NCBI GenBank assembly: GCA_017513095.1
Contig: JAFWDJ010000001.1
Location: forward strand, 1 to 58,517
Direction of reading: 5' to 3'
DNA: 58,517 nucleotides
Source: Clostridia bacterium
GTDB lineage: Bacteria > Bacillota > Clostridia > Oscillospirales > RGIG577
The notes under the pieces were generated by a model. That model saw nothing but the letters and a program-made list of their open reading frames with translations, did not search any database and was not told the origin of the DNA. Of this stretch, positions 1 through 7,570 are shown in pieces. The translations under genes and the position numbers were made by a program. How positions within the stretch are numbered: the first letter of the stretch is position 1; every line of letters starts with the position of its first letter.

Positions 1-63
1 AGTTGGTAGAGCAGGGGACTGAAAATCCCCGTGTCGGTGGTTCGATTCCGCCCGGAGGCACCA
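1..63 (+). tRNA. tRNA-Phe (GAA), 5' end outside window
   Basis: The anticodon stem GGGGA/TCCCC encloses a 7-base loop CTGAAAA with anticodon GAA. A T arm with TTCGATT loop, the acceptor 3' strand, discriminator A and an encoded CCA follow. The 5' acceptor strand and part of the D arm lie before base 1. First member of a tRNA cluster read left to right. Confidence 0.93.
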
Positions 64-68
64 TTTAT

Positions 69-144
69 GCGGATGTAGCTCATCTGGTAGAGCGCAACCT
101 TGCCAAGGTTGAGGTAGCGAGTTCGAGCCTCGTCATCCGCTCCA
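69..144 (+). tRNA. tRNA-Gly (GCC), copy 1
   Basis: Full cloverleaf: acceptor GCGGATG pairs with the 3' strand CATCCGC, the anticodon stem CAACC/GGTTG holds loop TTGCCAA (anticodon GCC), the T loop is TTCGAGC, and discriminator T precedes an encoded CCA. It is identical to the copy further on in the cluster. Only five bases separate it from tRNA-Phe, so the two are cotranscribed. Confidence 0.96.
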
Positions 145-148
145 AACT

Positions 149-175
149 TACGTCCTCGAAAGGACGTATTTTTTT
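149..175 (+). terminator. Rho-independent terminator after the first tRNA pair
   Basis: Perfect 8-bp stem TACGTCCT/AGGACGTA with a CGAA tetraloop, followed directly by seven T. It ends the tRNA-Phe/tRNA-Gly transcript. Confidence 0.9.
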
Positions 176-184
176 GAAAACCCC

Positions 185-213
185 TTGATTTGACGGCAGG
201 CATATGGTATCAT
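185..213 (+). promoter_or_regulatory. Sigma-A type promoter for tRNA-Cys/tRNA-Gly
   Basis: TTGATT, a 17-base spacer and TATCAT. It lies just after the preceding terminator, and the -10 ends 24 bases before the mature tRNA-Cys, so the second tRNA pair probably has its own transcript. Confidence 0.65.
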
Positions 214-237
214 ATTTCTTGCCTGAAAATGTAATAC

Positions 238-311
238 GGCGCCATAGCCAAGTGGTAAGGCATAGGTCTGCAAAACCTTGATCACCGGTTCAAATCCGGT
301 TGGCGCCTCCA
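238..311 (+). tRNA. tRNA-Cys (GCA)
   Basis: Acceptor GGCGCCA pairs with TGGCGCC, the anticodon loop CTGCAAA gives anticodon GCA, the T arm CCGGTTCAAATCCGG is perfect, and discriminator T is followed by an encoded CCA. Two bases separate it from the second tRNA-Gly. Confidence 0.95.
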
Positions 312-313
312 AT

Positions 314-389
314 GCGGATGTAGCTCATCTGGTAGAGCGCAACCTTGCCAAGGTTGAGGTAGCGAGTTCGAGCCTCGTCATCCGCTCCA
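314..389 (+). tRNA. tRNA-Gly (GCC), copy 2
   Basis: Base-for-base the same as the tRNA-Gly 245 bases upstream, with anticodon GCC and encoded CCA. Flanking sequences differ, so only the gene is duplicated or kept identical by gene conversion. Confidence 0.96.
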
Positions 390-423
390 AAAAAAGACCG
401 AATCGTTTGATTCGGTCTTTTTT
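390..423. terminator. Bidirectional terminator between tRNA-Gly and the zinc ribbon gene
   Basis: Stem AAAGACCGAATC/GATTCGGTCTTT with a GTTT loop, flanked by an A run on the left and a T run on the right. It can end both the tRNA transcript and the oppositely read operon whose last stop codon lies 15 bases away. Confidence 0.88.
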
Positions 424-437
424 GCTTTGTTTTGTTG

Positions 438-701
438 TTATCCTTCGCCGTTCCAGCGCTTTAAGTTGGGTAGAAAATCCCAAAGCATAAGGCTTGCTTC
501 GGCTACGTCCATGTTTTGATTTGCGGCGGCCACCATCGGCGCGCAAAGTGCTATCATTTCCTCCAGCGTAAGCTCGGACGTGAATTTTCCGTTCTGATAG
601 CAGTATATGCAGTAATCCTCGTTTAACGAGCCGTCCGCATTTATGCCGTAATCGGCTTCAATCTCAAATTCCATTCCGCAGCTCTGGCAATGTGTACTCA
701 T
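438..701 (-). CDS. small zinc ribbon protein
   Basis: An 87-residue cytosolic protein opening with MSTHCQSCGMEFE. Two CxxC knuckles (CQSC at residues 5-8 and CIYC about 25 residues later) frame an acidic loop with the NADGSLNEDYC segment typical of the putative zinc-ribbon family Pfam lists as Zn_ribbon_2; an EEMI helix follows. The ATG was chosen because AGGAGG sits at good distance before it; a longer reading upstream has no such site. It follows the large repeat protein by 44 bases on the same strand, so the two are probably cotranscribed. The family's biochemical role is not known to me. Confidence 0.85.
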   Translation of the reverse strand: MSTHCQSCGMEFEIEADYGINADGSLNEDYCIYCYQNGKFTSELTLEEMIALCAPMVAAANQNMDVAEASLMLWDFLPNLKRWNGEG

Positions 702-745
702 ATATATCCTCCTTTCGTTTTCACAATGTAAGCTTTCGTGTCCTC

Positions 746-3700
746 TTACTTTTTCACATAACGGGATGCGCAAAGAGGCGTCGAGTTTTCTTTATCGAGA
801 AGGAAAATCCGGCAGGAATAGCTTGCGGCGGGAATGTCTGCCGAATAAATGCCGTCATTTCCTTCGGGAATGCCTATATAAATCATTTTACCCTTCTTGT
901 CGTAGGCGGCAACCCACGCCTGCGCGCTGTCGCCCGCGTTCACTGTATGGAAGTTTACGCGGTCCTTTTCAAGCGTCACGTTCGTGATGGCCGCGCCGTC
1001 CATGGGTTCGCGCACGTCGGTGAGAAGCCCCTTCCAGCTGTCGCCGAAGAAACGCCAATCGCCGCGCTGATCCTGATAGAAGAGGGCGTATCTGTCGCTG
1101 TCGTCGCCGGCGATGCTTATAAGCACCTGCTTTATCTGCGGCGAGGTATCGCTTTCGGAAACAAAGGGATCATATACGCTTTGGCGCACCGTAACGGTAA
1201 TGGGCTGCGACGGAGTATAGCCGTTTTGAGGATCGGCGCCGCCAAGGTAGGCGTTTCCTATGTATCTGTATTTATCGTTTTGCATCATACGGTCGCGCAG
1301 AGCCGAAATCCACGGGTTATACTCGGAAAATGCGTAGCTTACGGGATGTCCGCCGCTGTCGGTCGCGCCGGGCTTGGGCGCGGCGGGATTTGTAAGGTAA
1401 TCAAGCATAGCGATGCAGGGCTCTGGGTCTTCGGGGCTCCAGGAGCGCAGCGCGAGGAAATAAAGCGCCATCGTCTTATAAGGGCTGTCAAGGCTGTATT
1501 GAACGATATCCTCGTAGCTTTCGGGTATGGTTGAGAAGGTAAATGTGTGCTCCTCTACGGTCACGTCAATCGGATTGTCGTATTCGTCGACGGCCTTCGC
1601 CGGGACATTTGTTACAGTCTCCGAAGGCTCATTCTGCACGTGCGCGGGCTCGTCGGCGCGGATAACCTCCGGCGGACGAACGACGTCGCCGCTCGGCGTC
1701 TTTACGTCGGTAAGCAGTCCCTTCCAATTATCGCCGAACACGCGCCAATCGCCGCGCTGGTCCTGATAGAACAGGGCGTAACGGTCGTTGTCGGCTCCCG
1801 GTATTGTAATCAGAACCTGATATATCGTCGGATCGGTGTCGTGCAGATCATTTGACCGGTACGGATTATATACGCTTTCTTTTACGGTGACCGTAAGAGG
1901 CATCGAGGGCGTATAATCGTTTGAGGGCATTGCGCCGTCGAGATAGGCGTTTCCTATGTAGCGGTATTTTTCGTTCTGACGCATACGGTCGCGGAGGAAC
2001 TCTATCCAGAACGGATACTCGGAAAACTTTTTGCTTAAATAGTGGCCGGTATTATCCTGCTTTCCGGAGCTTACGTCCGTATTCGTCAGGTAGTCGAGCA
2101 TTTTAAGACAGATTTCCGGATTTTTCGGCGTCCAGGTGCGATATGCCATTATAAGCAGCGCCATGGCCTTGTAGGGGCTGTCAAGCTTGTATTGTATGAT
2201 GTCCTCGTATGTTTCGGGTGCTTTGGTGAATGTAAAGGTGTGCTGCTTTACGGTGGTATCGATAATTATGGTGTTTCCGGCGTCGTCCGTGCCCACAGCT
2301 TTGGCGGGGATATCAAAGATGCTCTCTATAGGCTCCGTCTGGGGATTTGCATACGATTCGGGGCGTTCGGTCTCGGGCGGCATGAGAATGTCCATATCCG
2401 GCTTTTGAACGTCCGTAAGAAGTCCCTTCCAGCTGTCGCCGAAGAAACGCCAGTCGCCGCGCTGATCCCGGTACATAAGAGCGTACCTGTCGTTATCGGC
2501 GCCGTCGATGTGTATAAGAATCTGCTTAAGCTCGGGGCTTGTATCCGTTGCGGCGGTGTATGGGTCATATACGCTTTGGCGAAGCGTGACCGTTATCGGC
2601 TGCGACGGCGTATAGTCGTTTTTGGGAGCGGCGCCGCCAAGATAAGCATTGCCGATATAGCGGTATTTCGTATTCTGAAGCATACGGCCATTAAGAAAAT
2701 CACGCCAGTAGTTGTACTGCGAGAAGGGAACGGCCAGAGAGTGTCCCTCGGAATCGGTCTCGCCGGAGTCGACTCCCGTGCAGGTGAGATAATTAAGCAT
2801 CTCAAGGCAGTCGTCGGGGTTATCCAGCGTCCACGTGCGAAGTGCCATGAAGAAAAGGGCCATCGTTTTATAGGGGCTGTCCAGCCTGTAACGAATGAGC
2901 TCCTCATAGCTTGTCGGTACAGCTGAAAACGTAAAGGTTACTTGCTCGACCGTCGTATCAATAGACACGGGATTTCCGCTTTCATCAACACCGGCGGCTT
3001 TTGCGGGTATCATTACGCGCGTCTCCTGCGGCTCGTCATACGCTTCCGTATGCTGCGTCTCCGGCGGATAAAGCTCGTCGCTCGCGGCGGTTTTCACGTC
3101 GGCCAAAAGATTTTGCCAGCTTGTACGGAAGACCTTCCAGTTTCCGCTGTCATCCTGAAAGAACAGGCAGTAGCGCTCATTGTCGGCGCCGGGGAAGTAG
3201 ATAAGCACCTGCTTTTGCTCGGGCGCCCATTCGTTCGCCTGCGCATAAGGGTCGTAGACGCTCTGACGCAGCGTTATTGTTATCGGCTCGGAGGGCGTAT
3301 AGTCGTTTTCGGGAGCGGCTCCGCCGAGATACGCATTGCCTATATAGCGGTACTTATTATTTTGCATCATGCGGTCATGCAGGGCGGATATCCAGGGATT
3401 GTACTTTGAAAACGGACAATATTCGTCGTTTAAGGTCGCGCCCGTATCTGTAAGATAATCGAGCATTTCGAGGCATACGGACTCATCCTGCGGGTCCCAA
3501 GTTCGGTAGGCCAGGATGAGAAGCGCCATTGCCTTATACGGGCTGTCAAGCTTGTATTGCGACAGCTCCTGCGCGTTTTGCGGAACGGTGGAGAAGGTGA
3601 AGGTGTACTGCTCGACCGTCGTATCGATTACGTGACCTTGCTCGTCAAGCGCCTGCGCCGACACTTCGGTCACGGTAAGCTGCGGTTCTGTTTGCTGCTG

Positions 3701-3796
3701 TGCCGAAGGGGAGGCAAGCGCAAAAGAAGGCAGAAACAGAAAAACGAGCATAACACACAGGACAAAGCTTATAATCCGCAAAGTGATTCTTTTCAC
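746..3796 (-). CDS. secreted protein with four tandem ~230-residue modules
   Basis: A 1016-residue exported protein. Residues 1-28 form a signal peptide (KR, hydrophobic core, ALA/S). Four copies of one module follow, each beginning near TFTFS, then LDSPYKAMAL, a Leu/Tyr-rich helix with AYRTW, a CLEMLDYLT segment, DRMMQNxKYRYIGNAYLGGA, DYTPSxPITVTLRQSVYDPY and ending in GDWRFFGDSWKGLLTDV. A different ~80-residue C-terminal domain closes the protein. Proline/acidic linkers separate the modules. The module recalls the family I know as DUF6935, but that name is from memory. The start is GTG behind a run of seven G. No membrane anchor or sorting signal is present, so it is probably released or held by non-covalent contacts. 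Function unknown. Confidence 0.85.
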   Translation of the reverse strand: MKRITLRIISFVLCVMLVFLFLPSFALASPSAQQQTEPQLTVTEVSAQALDEQGHVIDTTVEQYTFTFSTVPQNAQELSQYKLDSPYKAMALLILAYRTWDPQDESVCLEMLDYLTDTGATLNDEYCPFSKYNPWISALHDRMMQNNKYRYIGNAYLGGAAPENDYTPSEPITITLRQSVYDPYAQANEWAPEQKQVLIYFPGADNERYCLFFQDDSGNWKVFRTSWQNLLADVKTAASDELYPPETQHTEAYDEPQETRVMIPAKAAGVDESGNPVSIDTTVEQVTFTFSAVPTSYEELIRYRLDSPYKTMALFFMALRTWTLDNPDDCLEMLNYLTCTGVDSGETDSEGHSLAVPFSQYNYWRDFLNGRMLQNTKYRYIGNAYLGGAAPKNDYTPSQPITVTLRQSVYDPYTAATDTSPELKQILIHIDGADNDRYALMYRDQRGDWRFFGDSWKGLLTDVQKPDMDILMPPETERPESYANPQTEPIESIFDIPAKAVGTDDAGNTIIIDTTVKQHTFTFTKAPETYEDIIQYKLDSPYKAMALLIMAYRTWTPKNPEICLKMLDYLTNTDVSSGKQDNTGHYLSKKFSEYPFWIEFLRDRMRQNEKYRYIGNAYLDGAMPSNDYTPSMPLTVTVKESVYNPYRSNDLHDTDPTIYQVLITIPGADNDRYALFYQDQRGDWRVFGDNWKGLLTDVKTPSGDVVRPPEVIRADEPAHVQNEPSETVTNVPAKAVDEYDNPIDVTVEEHTFTFSTIPESYEDIVQYSLDSPYKTMALYFLALRSWSPEDPEPCIAMLDYLTNPAAPKPGATDSGGHPVSYAFSEYNPWISALRDRMMQNDKYRYIGNAYLGGADPQNGYTPSQPITVTVRQSVYDPFVSESDTSPQIKQVLISIAGDDSDRYALFYQDQRGDWRFFGDSWKGLLTDVREPMDGAAITNVTLEKDRVNFHTVNAGDSAQAWVAAYDKKGKMIYIGIPEGNDGIYSADIPAASYSCRIFLLDKENSTPLCASRYVKK
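1020..3640 (-). repeat. four diverged ~690-bp coding repeats
   Basis: The segment encoding TTVEQ-TFTFS recurs near 3615, 2945, 2245 and 1555, a period of about 670-700 bp, and the module end GLLTDV recurs near 3100, 2410, 1700 and 1015. The copies differ at many codons, so this is an old internal duplication under protein-level constraint. Confidence 0.85.
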
Positions 3797-3912
3797 GACA
3801 GGTCCCCCCCCATAAAAACGTATTTGGTTTAAAGTCCGGCAGACCGGATGTTCTTATTTATCTTAATTATATCATATATTACTTAAAGAACAAGCGCCGC
3901 GGGAGGGAATTT

Positions 3913-4689
3913 ATGAAAAACAACAAAGGATTCTTTGTGATGCGACTTAACATTAATAAGAAAAAAACGCGTTTGTTTGCGCTGCTTGCGGCTGTGATTT
4001 TCGTATCGCTTATAGTCTTTAAGCCAAACGCCCCGCATCATGCAAGGGCCGCATCGGTCGATTTAGGGGAAAGGGAGGGAGCGAGGGCGGTTATAGTCGT
4101 CGACGCGGGTCACGGCGGCGTCGACGGGGGCGCTGTCTCATTAAATGGTACGCCGGAAAAGGATATAAATCTTTCGATAGCACTGAAACTTCGTTCGCTT
4201 TTGCTTTTAAATGGATTTGATGTTATAATGACAAGAGAAAGCGACGTTTCCATCCACGACGCCGACGTTGAGAACGGCACGATACGCGAAAAAAAGGTGT
4301 CAGATATCTCAAACAGAATTAAAATACTGAAAAACAGCCCCGACGCGATACTTATAAGCATACATCAGAATACTTTTTCGTCAGCGGACGCAAGCGGCTC
4401 TCAGGTGTTCTACGTTAAGAACGAGCAAAGCCGCCGCCTGGCAGAGATAATGCAGACGCATCTTGTGTGCGAGCTTTGCGAAAAGGGTAACCGCGCGCCA
4501 AAGGAGGCGTACGATACGATAAAGCTTATGAATTCCATTGAGAACACGGGCGTTTTGGTGGAGTGCGGCTTTCTTTCAAATCCCGACGACGAGGCGAAGC
4601 TTTTAAGCGAGGATTACCAACGGCGCATCGCGCGCTGTATCCTTAACGCGCTTGACGAATTTTTAATCGAAACCGAAAGTGAAGGATAA
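3913..4689 (+). CDS. cwlD: N-acetylmuramoyl-L-alanine amidase, CwlD type
   Basis: A 258-residue Amidase_3 family protein. Residues 20-37 are a membrane anchor or signal segment and the catalytic domain faces outward. Zinc ligands and catalytic residues are visible: H67 in DAGHGG, E82 in PEKDINLS, H151 in SIHQN and E217 in GVLVECGFLSN. In Bacillus, CwlD removes peptide side chains from muramic acid, the first step in making muramic-delta-lactam of the spore cortex. GGGAGGG seven bases before the ATG supports the start. It precedes a transporter pair on the same strand. Other Amidase_3 hydrolases are possible, but the length, the single domain and the sporulation setting fit CwlD. Confidence 0.85.
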   Translation: MKNNKGFFVMRLNINKKKTRLFALLAAVIFVSLIVFKPNAPHHARAASVDLGEREGARAVIVVDAGHGGVDGGAVSLNGTPEKDINLSIALKLRSLLLLNGFDVIMTRESDVSIHDADVENGTIREKKVSDISNRIKILKNSPDAILISIHQNTFSSADASGSQVFYVKNEQSRRLAEIMQTHLVCELCEKGNRAPKEAYDTIKLMNSIENTGVLVECGFLSNPDDEAKLLSEDYQRRIARCILNALDEFLIETESEG

Positions 4690-4697
4690 GCATAAAG

Positions 4698-5288
4698 ATG
4701 AACATAGCAAACAATAAGCTTCTTACGCTTTTTTTGGTCTTTTTCAAGGTGGGACTTTTTACGATAGGCGGCGGCCTTGCCATGCTGCCGCTTTACCGGC
4801 AGGAGTTCTCCGAAAAGCGCGACTGGCTTACCGATGAGGAAATGGTCGATATAATAGCAATGACGCAGTCTCTGCCCGGCGTTATGGCGATAAATTCCGC
4901 CGCCTTCGTGGGGTACAGGATAGCGAAGGTGCGCGGTGCGATAATCGCGGCTTTGGGCGCGATTCTTCCGTCGGTCATAATAATCCTTGCCGTGGGCGTC
5001 GTTTACGCGAGCGTATTCCGGAACGAATTTGTAGTAAGGGCCTTCAGAGGCGTGCAGTGCGCGCTCGCGGCGATGATTGTAGCCGCGGGCATAAAAATGA
5101 TAAAGAATACGATAAAATCGGTATTTGCCGCCGTAGTTGCTATCAGCGCCGGCGTATGGATCTTTTTTGACAGCACAGCGATAATATACGCGATTATCGC
5201 CGCCGCGGCAGCGGGCGGAATATACTTCGGGCTTAAACGAAAGGACAGGCCCGCCCCGAATAATAAGGACGGGGAGGCGGGCGCATGA
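4698..5288 (+). CDS. chromate transporter family protein, first half
   Basis: A 196-residue membrane protein of the CHR family (half-size form). It begins with FFKVGLFTIGGGLAMLPL, then SLPGVMAINSAAFVGYR, followed by about five more hydrophobic segments and a charged tail. In short-chain CHR systems two such halves, encoded side by side, form the transporter; the ATGA overlap with the next gene supports joint synthesis. The substrate need not be chromate: many Clostridia carry the pair without any known chromate resistance. Confidence 0.88.
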   Translation: MNIANNKLLTLFLVFFKVGLFTIGGGLAMLPLYRQEFSEKRDWLTDEEMVDIIAMTQSLPGVMAINSAAFVGYRIAKVRGAIIAALGAILPSVIIILAVGVVYASVFRNEFVVRAFRGVQCALAAMIVAAGIKMIKNTIKSVFAAVVAISAGVWIFFDSTAIIYAIIAAAAAGGIYFGLKRKDRPAPNNKDGEAGA

Positions 5289-5848
5289 GCGGGCTTTTGG
5301 AGCTTATAGCGGTATTTTTGAAAATCAGCATCTTTTCGTTCGGCGGCGGATACGTGATGATAGGATATATGCAAAACGAGTTCGTTTCGCGCGGCTGGAT
5401 TAGTGCGAACGATTTTGCCAACATCGTATCCATATCGCAGATGACGCCGGGGCCTATCGGCATAAACGCCGCAACCTTCGTGGGCTTTACGACCGAGGGG
5501 TATCTCGGCGCGGTATTGGCGTCGGTATCGGTCGCGCTTATACCGTTCATCCTTGTTTTGCTCGTATCGGTGTTTTACGATAAATATAAAAGCAACAAGG
5601 TCATACAGAATATTTTAAAGGGTATACGTCCGGCCTGCGTCGGGCTTATAATCATAGTGGGCGTGGGATTTTTTGAAACGGCCGCGATGAACGGCGGCGG
5701 ATTTAAGGAGTTTTTCGCCGGAGAGGCGTTTTTCGACATAAAGGCGCTGATACTTTTCGCAGTGTCGTTCGTTGTGCTGCTCAAAACCAAAATAAGCTCC
5801 ATCTGGGTGATGCTTGCGTCGCTCGCAGTGGGCGTCTTCTTGTTCTGA
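5285..5848 (+). CDS. chromate transporter family protein, second half
   Basis: A 187-residue partner of the preceding gene, starting inside its stop codon (ATGA). The halves are homologous: here FLKISIFSFGGGYVMIGYMQ and MTPGPIGINAATFVGF correspond to the FTIGGG and LPGVMAINSAAFVG motifs of the first. Hydrophobic segments continue to the end (LASLAVGVFLF). The two polypeptides are expected to sit in inverted orientation in the membrane. Confidence 0.88.
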   Translation: MSGLLELIAVFLKISIFSFGGGYVMIGYMQNEFVSRGWISANDFANIVSISQMTPGPIGINAATFVGFTTEGYLGAVLASVSVALIPFILVLLVSVFYDKYKSNKVIQNILKGIRPACVGLIIIVGVGFFETAAMNGGGFKEFFAGEAFFDIKALILFAVSFVVLLKTKISSIWVMLASLAVGVFLF

Positions 5849-5858
5849 GGTGTTTGTT

Positions 5859-7244
5859 ATGAAGGAAAAAACGGTATATATCTGTTCGGAATGCGGATTT
5901 GAAAGCCCGAAGTGGCTCGGAAAGTGTCCCGGATGCGGGAATTGGAGCACGCTTGAGGAAAGCATTGTAAATAAGCCTCTAAAGGCTGCAAAAGGCGCGT
6001 CCGGGCCGTCGTCCGGCGCGCGCGCGTCGGAGCCCGTGAGGATCGCTTCGCTCAAATCCGAAAGCGACGAGCGCCATAAAACGGGCATATCGGAATTTGA
6101 CCGCGTTTTGGGCGGCGGGCTCGTAACGGGCTCCGTCGTGCTTGTGGGCGGCGATCCCGGCATAGGAAAATCGACGATACTCATGCAGATATGCTTCAAT
6201 ATCTGCTCAGACCGGCGCGTGCTCTATATAACGGGCGAGGAGTCTCTGGCGCAGATAAGGATGCGCGCGGAGAGGCTTGCGGGAGAGAAGGTATCGGATT
6301 ACGACAATTTATTCGTGGACGCAAAGACCGACATTTCCGACGTGCTTGAATCAATAAGCCGCGTAAAGCCCGACGTGGTCGTGATAGATTCTATTCAGAC
6401 AATGTATAGAAGCGATATTTCCGGCGCTCCGGGCGGCGTCTCTCAGGTCAGAGAATGTGCGCTTGCCTTGATAAACCGCGCGAAATCCGAGGGAATAAGC
6501 GTATTTCTCGTGGGGCACGTTACAAAAGAGGGTTCGCTTGCCGGCCCGCGCGTGCTTGAACATATGGTCGACTGCGTGCTTTATTTTGAAGGCGAACAGC
6601 GCCACAATCACAGAGTACTGCGCGCCGTGAAGAACAGATACGGCTCCACGAATGAGATAGGCGTGTTTGAAATGGGCGAAAAAGGCCTCACAGAGGTCAA
6701 AAATCCGTCGATGCTGACGCTCAGCGGCAGGCCCGAAAACGCCGCGGGGGCCGCAATAACGTGCGCCATGGAGGGCTCAAGGCCGATACTGTCGGAGGTG
6801 CAGGCGCTTGCTACGCAGACGTCGTTCGCGGTGCCGCGCAGGATGTGTACGGGCTTTGATTATAACAGGGCGGCGCTTATAATAGCCGTTTTGGAAAAAC
6901 ACGCCGGCGTTTCGCTTAACAACCGCGACGTGTATATAAACGTCGTGGGCGGCATAAGGCTTTTGGAGCCCGCCGCGGATATGGCCGTGGCTCTGGCTAT
7001 TGCCTCAAGCGTCAAAAACACGCCTCTGGGCGACGATCTTATAGTTTTCGGGGAAATAGGCCTTTCGGGTGAAATACGCGCCGTAAACGCAATTTCGCAG
7101 CGCATATCGGAGGGCGTTAAGCTGGGATTTAAGCGCTTCATCGTACCTTATCAGAATAAGCTGCCGGACGCGTCGGCGTTCGGGGACGCGGAGATTTACA
7201 AGGCAAGGACGATAGCTCAGGCGCTGGCGCTTACTCTGAGGTAA
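5859..7244 (+). CDS. radA: DNA repair protein RadA
   Basis: A 461-residue protein with the full RadA architecture: an N-terminal C4 zinc ribbon (Cys 9, 12, 23, 26), a RecA-like ATPase with Walker A GGDPGIGKST at residues 97-106 and Walker B VVVIDS, the RadA-specific KNRYGS motif, and a C-terminal Lon-protease-like domain (NVVGGIRLLEPAADMAVALA) without protease function. RadA drives branch migration of recombination intermediates. The ATG of MKEKTVY was taken because the zinc ribbon starts there. It follows the transporter genes by 10 bases. Its last 14 bases overlap a small gene on the other strand. Confidence 0.95.
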   Translation: MKEKTVYICSECGFESPKWLGKCPGCGNWSTLEESIVNKPLKAAKGASGPSSGARASEPVRIASLKSESDERHKTGISEFDRVLGGGLVTGSVVLVGGDPGIGKSTILMQICFNICSDRRVLYITGEESLAQIRMRAERLAGEKVSDYDNLFVDAKTDISDVLESISRVKPDVVVIDSIQTMYRSDISGAPGGVSQVRECALALINRAKSEGISVFLVGHVTKEGSLAGPRVLEHMVDCVLYFEGEQRHNHRVLRAVKNRYGSTNEIGVFEMGEKGLTEVKNPSMLTLSGRPENAAGAAITCAMEGSRPILSEVQALATQTSFAVPRRMCTGFDYNRAALIIAVLEKHAGVSLNNRDVYINVVGGIRLLEPAADMAVALAIASSVKNTPLGDDLIVFGEIGLSGEIRAVNAISQRISEGVKLGFKRFIVPYQNKLPDASAFGDAEIYKARTIAQALALTLR

Positions 7245-7407
7245 GCTCCTCGGGACGCTCGGGCGGAGTGATTTTGCGTCTGTCGGGGCACATGATAAAA
7301 TAGATGCATTCGCGGTCGCCGCAGACGCGCGCGCCGTTTAAGCTTTCAAGCGTACAGCTTCCGTAAGTCTGATAAGCGCAGTTACGGCTGCATTTTATAA
7401 AGCCCAT
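7231..7407 (-). CDS. small cysteine-rich protein
   Basis: A 58-residue protein starting MGFIKCSRNCAYQ with an ATG preceded by GGAGGTC. Six cysteines (CSRNC, SC, VCGDREC, MCP) suggest metal binding or disulphides. A conserved-looking C-terminus ends PPERPEELTSE. The stop lies inside the 3' end of radA, so the two genes converge with a 14-base overlap. I recognise it only as one of the short Cys-rich proteins common in Clostridia; no function can be given. Confidence 0.7.
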   Translation of the reverse strand: MGFIKCSRNCAYQTYGSCTLESLNGARVCGDRECIYFIMCPDRRKITPPERPEELTSE

Positions 7408-7493
7408 AAGAAAAGACCTCCGAAAATTTTTTGCTTTCAAAAATATCTTGTGCACGTACACGTGTTTTATAAAAGAAATTTTTCGCAAAAGGC

Positions 7494-7522
7494 TTGACGG
7501 GGAAGCGGAAAAAATATATGAT
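7494..7522 (+). promoter_or_regulatory. Sigma-A promoter of the recombinase gene
   Basis: TTGACG, exactly 17 bases, TATGAT: one mismatch to consensus in each box. It lies about 50 bases before the recombinase start, with a perfect inverted repeat between. Confidence 0.85.
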
Positions 7523-7524
7523 GC

Positions 7525-7554
7525 AATTATACAAAATAAAAATTTTGTATAATT
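7525..7554. repeat. perfect 13-bp inverted repeat between promoter and RBS
   Basis: Left arm AATTATACAAAAT, 4-base spacer AAAA, right arm ATTTTGTATAATT, with no mismatch. It begins two bases after the -10 box, so the transcription start falls inside the left arm and the transcript cannot form the whole hairpin. That favours a DNA-level role: operator for a dimeric repressor, self-regulation by the recombinase, or a recombination site. Confidence 0.85.
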
Positions 7555-7570
7555 GAGGGGAGGCCAAAAA

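Noticed and set aside
692-2926. Long plus-strand open frames (280 and 294 codons) across the repeat protein
   Set aside because: They recur with the same period as the minus-strand modules and lack ribosome sites; they are mirror frames of a conserved coding repeat.
7525-7554. A chromosomal dif site
   Set aside because: The arms are perfectly symmetrical with a 4-base spacer, whereas dif has 11-bp arms, a 6-8-bp centre and only partial symmetry. Kept as an operator or recombination candidate.
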